The notes beneath the pieces are model-generated. The model made no database searches, was not told the DNA's origin, and saw nothing but the letters and a program-made list of their open reading frames with translations. From assembly GCA_964629165.1 (NCBI GenBank), contig CAZVQJ010000006.1:1-37100 (forward strand): a DNA stretch of 37,100 nt, given 5' to 3'. The first letter of the stretch is position 1. Each line of letters opens with the position of its first letter. Origin of the DNA: CAWVVV01 sp964629165 (GTDB taxonomy: Bacteria > Verrucomicrobiota > Verrucomicrobiia > Opitutales > Oceanipulchritudinaceae). Both the position numbers and the translations under genes were made by a program. Below, one piece after another: positions 33,330 through 37,100 of the stretch.

Positions 33330-34073
33330 ATGAATGAGAGACCCATCGAGATAGCTGGACTGAGGCCAGCCACCGGGAAGAGCCGGGGTATCCCGCTTGA
33401 GGTGGCCGCCCGAAGGGACGCCCGGATGCGCGATCTGGGGGAGAGCCTATGCCAGGCCCTTCCACCTGATGGTGCGATCACCCTCGAGTTTGGTTGTGGG
33501 CATGGCCACTGGTTGACGGGTTACGCGGAGGCCCATCCGGATCGGTTCTGTCTCGGGATCGATCTGCTCTCGGCGCGGGTGCGCAAGGCGGAGGCCAAGC
33601 GAGTCCGGCGGGCACTGACAAATCTGCTCTTCCTCAAGGCGGACGCCCGTGAACTCCTCGCGGTATGGCCGACGGATCGGTCGATTGCGGAGGTGTTCAT
33701 GCTGTTTCCCGACCCCTGGCCGAAAAAGCGCCACTACAAGAATAGAATGGTGCAATCAGACTTTCTCAGCCGCCTTGCCGCGCATATGGGCAGCGGCGCG
33801 AGATTTCATTTTCGGACAGATCACGATGGCTATCTTGCCTGGTCACGTGATCTCGTCAAAGAGCACCCGGACTGGGAGCTGACGACAGATCGCTGGCCGT
33901 GGGAAGCCCCCACCTTTTTTCAGGCCATGATGGACTCCTGGGACTCGTTGATCGCCAGCCGGGTCTCACCACATCCAGAAGATGAGGGCAAATTCGACGA
34001 CCAGCGCGACCCCTATCAGGATGATCGTGAACCCCAGAAGAGGATCCATTGTCATCTCTCGGGGGGGGGCTGA
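33330..34073 (+). CDS. trmB: tRNA (guanine-N7-)-methyltransferase
   Basis: 247 residues from the ATG at 33330; a TTG at 33321 overlaps the kinase stop. It methylates G46 of tRNA using SAM. 'ITLEFGCGHGHWLTGYAEAHPD' in part is motif I, 'CLGIDLLSARVRKAEAK' motif II, and 'VFMLFPDPWPKKRHYKNRMVQ' in part the TrmB signature with the catalytic Asp region. 'FHFRTDHDGYLAWS' and 'WPWEAPTFFQAMMDSW' end the recognisable fold near residue 210. The last about 35 residues are charged and unlike TrmB, run through a tract of nine G (34061-34069) just before the stop, and lie opposite a minus-strand membrane-peptide ORF, so the true C-terminus may be altered by a frameshift or error. Confidence 0.92.
   Translation: MNERPIEIAGLRPATGKSRGIPLEVAARRDARMRDLGESLCQALPPDGAITLEFGCGHGHWLTGYAEAHPDRFCLGIDLLSARVRKAEAKRVRRALTNLLFLKADARELLAVWPTDRSIAEVFMLFPDPWPKKRHYKNRMVQSDFLSRLAAHMGSGARFHFRTDHDGYLAWSRDLVKEHPDWELTTDRWPWEAPTFFQAMMDSWDSLIASRVSPHPEDEGKFDDQRDPYQDDREPQKRIHCHLSGGG
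33966..34049 (-). CDS. possible 27-residue single-span membrane peptide, antisense to the trmB tail
   Basis: The ORF begins MDPLLGFTIILIG and continues as one unbroken hydrophobic span to 'FALIFWMW'. GAGAG lies seven bases before the ATG at 34049, a good SD spacing; an ATG at 34055 is also in frame. It overlaps the unconserved 3' tail of trmB on the other strand, so only one of the two is likely to be under protein-level selection. Function unknown; it could be chance. Confidence 0.3.
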   Translation of the reverse strand: MDPLLGFTIILIGVALVVEFALIFWMW

Positions 34074-34342
34074 GGGTTCCGGTGCGGGCACCTCCCGCCC
34101 AGCGACGGGACGATGGCCAGGGCGGAGGGAACCCTTGCGAAGTCGGGGGAGATCCTTCGTGACATCACGTGGGCTGGGCATGGATCGAATCAAGTCGCCA
34201 CCCGGCGAGATCGCAAGAATGGATCTGACAGTCCGCCGTAGCTGGGGGAGCAGAAGAAGAAATGAGAGGTTGACGCTTTTGGCGGGGAACTGCATCCACG
34301 GAGTTTTCTTTTCGGCTAAAACCCGTTGCCGAGAGACAAACC
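34074..34342. other. 269-base region between trmB and the ATP synthase operon
   Basis: No gene is supported. It should hold the atp operon promoter; TTGACG at 34271-34276 is a possible -35, but no clear -10 follows at 16-18 bases. atpI, often found before atpB, is not seen. Confidence 0.5.
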
Positions 34343-35203
34343 ATGCGGAAATCATATCTCAGCCTGGCCGGATTTGGCCTCTTATGCAGCGCGGTGGGCA
34401 CCGCGGCGGCGGACGGTGTTTCGCCCGCCCCTTACCGTCTGATTGAGGGTCCCATCCCGGTCACCAACTCGATGGTGATGGCGTGGGTGATTTCGGCCGT
34501 CGTGATTGTGGGCATTCGCCTGATGGTGGGTCGTCCGCAACTGATTCCGGGCCGGGGTCAGGCGATCATCGAAGCCGCCATCAACGGGGTGGCTGAAATC
34601 GTGGAACCGATTGTCGGCAAACGCATGTTTCGTCCTACTTTCCCGCTTCTCGTGGGTCTTTTCTTTTTTGTCCTGCTTCACAACTGGAGTGGTCTCCTCC
34701 CGGGTGTCGGGGCCTTTGGACACTACGACGAGAGCGGCCATTTCATGTATTGGGCGCGCCCAGGCAATGCGGACCTCAACATGACGGTTGCGCTCGGGCT
34801 GATCGCAGCTGTCGGAGGCTGGTTTTATTTTGTCCTGCGCTACGCGGGCGGCCGCACGCTTTACGCCGACCTGTTTGGGAACAAGGCGGATCGGAAGGAT
34901 GTCGGCACGGTAATCTGGATTGGTCTTTTTCCCATCTTTTTCCTCGTGGGATTGATCGAGATGGTGTCGATCGCGTTTCGGCCGGTGTCCCTTTCCTTCC
35001 GGCTCTTCGGCAATGTGTTTGGCGGTGAGAACCTCCTCTCCTACATGACGGGGCTCGCGCCTTACCTTGTGCCGGTGCCTTTCTATATGCTCGAGACGCT
35101 CATCGGGCTGGTGCAGGCTCTGGTTTTCACGCTTTTGACGGCTGTTTACATCGGACTCATTTGCAATCACGGAGACGAACATCCCGACGCTCCCGCCCAT
35201 TGA
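34343..35203 (+). CDS. atpB: F0F1 ATP synthase subunit a
   Basis: 286 residues. The membrane subunit that forms the two ion half-channels against the c ring. The essential Arg is in 'VSLSFRLFGNVFGGENLL', and the last helices 'MLETLIGLVQALVFTLLTAVYIGL' (in part) carry the conserved Glu/Gln pattern. Five or six spans are visible. The N-terminus 'SYLSLAGFGLLCSAVGTAAADG' looks like a cleavable signal peptide, as in several a subunits with a periplasmic N-terminus. First gene of the operon atpB-E-F-H-A; no SD before the ATG. Confidence 0.96.
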   Translation: MRKSYLSLAGFGLLCSAVGTAAADGVSPAPYRLIEGPIPVTNSMVMAWVISAVVIVGIRLMVGRPQLIPGRGQAIIEAAINGVAEIVEPIVGKRMFRPTFPLLVGLFFFVLLHNWSGLLPGVGAFGHYDESGHFMYWARPGNADLNMTVALGLIAAVGGWFYFVLRYAGGRTLYADLFGNKADRKDVGTVIWIGLFPIFFLVGLIEMVSIAFRPVSLSFRLFGNVFGGENLLSYMTGLAPYLVPVPFYMLETLIGLVQALVFTLLTAVYIGLICNHGDEHPDAPAH

Positions 35204-35302
35204 TAGAATTTCCCGACTGGGACCGGTGCCAGAGGTAGCCAACCCTCACTGCGTGCCGGACAGTCGAGAGAACACTAATACAAATATCCAACCAATATAT
35301 TC

Positions 35303-35509
35303 ATGATCGAAGTTCTTGCAGCACTTGAGCCAGGGGAAATTCAGGGAGCCGTGGGTTGTGCCGCCGCCGCCATCGGCGTGGGCCTCATCGGGACCAAGGC
35401 CGTGGAGTCTGTCGGGCGTAATCCCGGAGCTTCCGGCAAGATTCTTGTCCAGTCGATTCTCGGGATGGCCCTTGCGGAAGCGGTGGCGTTCTACGCGCTC
35501 TTCCTCTAG
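35303..35509 (+). CDS. atpE: F0F1 ATP synthase subunit c
   Basis: 68 residues. The hairpin proteolipid of the rotor ring. Helix 1 is 'IQGAVGCAAAAIGVGLIGTKAV', in part, with the Gly/Ala packing motif. The polar loop is 'SVGRNPGAS' with the conserved Arg-Asn-Pro. Helix 2 'ILVQSILGMALAEAVAFYAL' carries the ion-binding Glu59. The residue after Glu is Ala rather than Ser/Thr, and no helix-1 Gln faces it, so proton rather than sodium coupling is likely. The 99-base leader ends in an A/T-rich, SD-less stretch (35275-35302), and a perfect palindrome follows the stop; both may raise c-subunit output. Confidence 0.96.
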   Translation: MIEVLAALEPGEIQGAVGCAAAAIGVGLIGTKAVESVGRNPGASGKILVQSILGMALAEAVAFYALFL

Positions 35510-35526
35510 GCAGAAATCGAATTGCC

Positions 35527-35550
35527 GGTCGCGGAGACGTCTCCGCGACC
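35527..35550 (+). promoter_or_regulatory. perfect 24-base palindrome between atpE and atpF (RNA hairpin)
   Basis: The left half GGTCGCGGAGAC is exactly mirrored by GTCTCCGCGACC, giving a very stable 10-12 base-pair stem starting 18 bases after the atpE stop. It is followed by the T-rich stretch TTCTTCCTTTTTC. In RNA it could be a partial terminator or a 3' stability element that raises atpE message over the genes behind it, matching the high copy number of subunit c. Confidence 0.7.
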
Positions 35551-35580
35551 TTCTTCCTTTTTCATCCCCTTTTGCGAACC

Positions 35581-36135
35581 ATGTTCGAGTCATTCCAACT
35601 CCTTGCGGCCACGGACGCTGCGGCCGCCGACGGTCTCATCTCTGCCTTCGGGCTCGACTGGAGGCTGATCCTTGCCCAAGGCGTCAATTTCCTCCTCGTC
35701 GCAGGGCTCTTGTGGAAGTTTGCGTTCAAACCCGTCATGACAACGATGGACGAGCGAAAGAGCGCGATCGCGCAAGGTCTCGCCGACGCTGAGCGGGCGA
35801 AGCAACAGCTTGAGAGCGCAGAAGTCGAAAAGGCGGCCAAGCTTCAGGAAGCGAATGTCTCCGCGCAGGCGATTGTACAGGAAGCCCGCACGCAAGCGGA
35901 AGAATACGCCGCCCGCCAGAAGGGCATCGTGGAATCGGAACTGACCGAGAAGCGCCGGCGCGCGGACGAGGCCATCGCACTCGAACGCGACAAGGTCCTG
36001 AATGAAGCCCGGGGGGAGATCGCCCGTCTCGTCGTGCTCACCTCCGGCAAGGTTTTGCACAAGGAACTTTCTGATGAGGAGAAGAGCCGGCTGAATGCGG
36101 CGGCCGCCCGGGAAATGGCCTCGGTCAGCAATTAG
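35581..36135 (+). CDS. atpF: F0F1 ATP synthase subunit b
   Basis: 184 residues from the ATG at 35581; a TTG nine bases earlier is in frame. The peripheral stalk subunit: one membrane span near the N-terminus ('LILAQGVNFLLVAGLLWKFA', about 30-50) followed by 'KPVMTTMDERKSAI', the usual start of the long stalk. A highly charged, Ala/Glu/Arg-rich coiled coil then runs from about 65 to 165. The C-terminus ('LSDEEKSRLNAAAAREM') should contact subunit delta, whose gene starts two bases after the stop. It makes a dimer anchoring F1 to subunit a. Confidence 0.95.
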   Translation: MFESFQLLAATDAAAADGLISAFGLDWRLILAQGVNFLLVAGLLWKFAFKPVMTTMDERKSAIAQGLADAERAKQQLESAEVEKAAKLQEANVSAQAIVQEARTQAEEYAARQKGIVESELTEKRRRADEAIALERDKVLNEARGEIARLVVLTSGKVLHKELSDEEKSRLNAAAAREMASVSN

Positions 36136-36137
36136 TC

Positions 36138-36536
36138 ATGGAGGCACTCGATCCCAAATCAAGGAAGCTCGCGAGGCGACTCGCGGTGATGGTGGCGGAG
36201 CGTGGTGATTCCATGCAGGGAGAGGTGGAACCGGCGTTGCGCCGTCTGATCGGAGACAAGCCGTTGGCCGCCCGGCGTGCCTTTACGCGGAGCTTTCTTC
36301 GCTATCTCGCACAAGAAGTGCGCGCACGGCGCGTCCTTGTGGAGCACGCTGGCCCACTCGAAAACTCTGCGCTCGAAGAGATCGCCCGCAGCTTTGGCGT
36401 TGAGTCCGCGGGGCGGCGACTCGAGCATCTTTCCAATCCAGCTCTCATTGGTGGCGTGCGCGTCACCCAGGGAGACAATGTATATGACGCTTCCATCGCG
36501 GGTCGATTAGGAAGACTTTCCGTCAGCACACGCTGA
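36138..36536 (+). CDS. atpH: F0F1 ATP synthase subunit delta (short form)
   Basis: 132 residues, against about 175-180 in most bacteria. The C-terminal signature 'LSNPALIGGVRVTQGDNVYDASIAGRLGRL' (in part) is clear and corresponds to the b-contacting region. The N-terminal six-helix domain that binds the top of alpha appears reduced to 'DPKSRKLARRLAVMVAERGD' and one or two further helices. No frame break is seen, and the gene starts two bases after atpF. It is likely a genuine shortened lineage-specific form. Confidence 0.88.
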   Translation: MEALDPKSRKLARRLAVMVAERGDSMQGEVEPALRRLIGDKPLAARRAFTRSFLRYLAQEVRARRVLVEHAGPLENSALEEIARSFGVESAGRRLEHLSNPALIGGVRVTQGDNVYDASIAGRLGRLSVSTR

Positions 36537-36561
36537 GAATCCATTATTTTACAGACCACAG

Positions 36562-37100
36562 ATGAGCACCCTTCTTGAACAGATTGAACAGGAGATCGCC
36601 GGCCTCACGACAGGCGTTGCGAAGACGAACACGGGCACGATCGTTTCAGTTGCCGACGGCGTGGCGCGGGTCGAAGGCCTCTCCGAGGTGATGTACAATG
36701 AGATGGTCGCCTTTCCGGGGGGTGTGATGGGGATCGCCCTGAACCTGGGGCTGGACGATGTCGGTGTCGTGGCGCTGGGCGACGTTTCCGCTCTGAAGGA
36801 GGGCGATGAAGTGCAGACGACGGGTCGGCTCCTCTCTGTGCCGGTCGGCATGGGCTTGCTCGGCCGTGTGGTCGATGCCCTTGGCAACCCGATCGACGGG
36901 AAGGGACCGGTCCAGTCATCGGAGCGCTTTCCGGTGGAGAAGATTGCCCCCGGGATCATTCCCCGTAAATCGGTCGATCAGCCGCTCCTGACCGGGATCA
37001 TGGCGATCGATTCAATGATTCCCATCGGCCGGGGTCAGCGTGAGCTGATCATTGGCGACCGCCAGACCGGCAAGACGACGATCGCGATCGATACGATCAT
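36562..37100 (+). CDS. atpA: F0F1 ATP synthase subunit alpha, 3' end cut by window edge
   Basis: About 179 residues are visible from ATG 36562 to the end of the window. The start 'MSTLLEQIEQEIAG' leads into the beta-barrel domain ('GTIVSVADGVARVEGLSEVM', in part, 'YNEMVAFPGGVMGIALNLG'), then 'GRVVDALGNPIDGKG' and 'LLTGIMAIDSMIPIGRGQRE', in part, and the P-loop 'GDRQTGKTTIAIDTI'. It is the non-catalytic nucleotide-binding subunit of F1. It follows atpH by 25 bases; gamma, beta and epsilon should lie beyond the window. Confidence 0.96.
   Translation, partial: MSTLLEQIEQEIAGLTTGVAKTNTGTIVSVADGVARVEGLSEVMYNEMVAFPGGVMGIALNLGLDDVGVVALGDVSALKEGDEVQTTGRLLSVPVGMGLLGRVVDALGNPIDGKGPVQSSERFPVEKIAPGIIPRKSVDQPLLTGIMAIDSMIPIGRGQRELIIGDRQTGKTTIAIDTI

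Overview
The window is GC-rich, densely packed bacterial chromosome with mostly housekeeping genes. My best guess is a member of Verrucomicrobiota, perhaps Opitutae. This is an inference from three things: a propeller-type hybrid sensor kinase, the plant/cyanobacterial-type IspH, and many start codons preceded by pyrimidine-rich leaders with no Shine-Dalgarno (SD) sequence. No rRNA, tRNA, CRISPR array, insertion sequence or prophage was seen.

Left part (1-9956): the 3' end of an FAD-dependent amine/amino-acid oxidoreductase, an exported redoxin, cysE, a SAM-dependent methyltransferase and a Nudix hydrolase. These are followed by a striking cluster. On the minus strand lie a 61-residue exported peptide and a stand-alone YcaO-domain enzyme. 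Divergent from them, with start codons only 25 bases apart, is a 1315-residue hybrid kinase (periplasmic propeller, HisKA, HATPase, receiver, Hpt). A NarL-type response regulator and a single-domain receiver follow. This is the best candidate for an undescribed system: a secreted, possibly YcaO-modified peptide beside a phosphorelay that could sense it.

Middle part (9957-26671): a minus-strand unit of a RelE-like protein, AddB and AddA for recombinational repair; a SleB-type wall hydrolase; an MscS channel; a CsgG-like lipid-envelope protein; pssA; dnaN behind an AT-rich palindromic island; an unknown membrane protein; and a minus-strand operon of a DMT transporter, an IspH with an extra degenerate Nudix-like N-terminal domain, and a HAD phosphatase.

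Right part (26672-37100): recA, mnmE and mnmG (mnmE/mnmG overlap), a PhoB/PhoR-like two-component pair, trmB, and the ATP synthase operon atpB-E-F-H-A (atpA runs off the end). mnmG carries two parS centromere sites inside its coding sequence, and hand counts suggest the plus strand changes from C-rich to G-rich inside mnmE. With dnaN, mnmE/mnmG and atp genes nearby, this suggests the window lies close to the replication origin.
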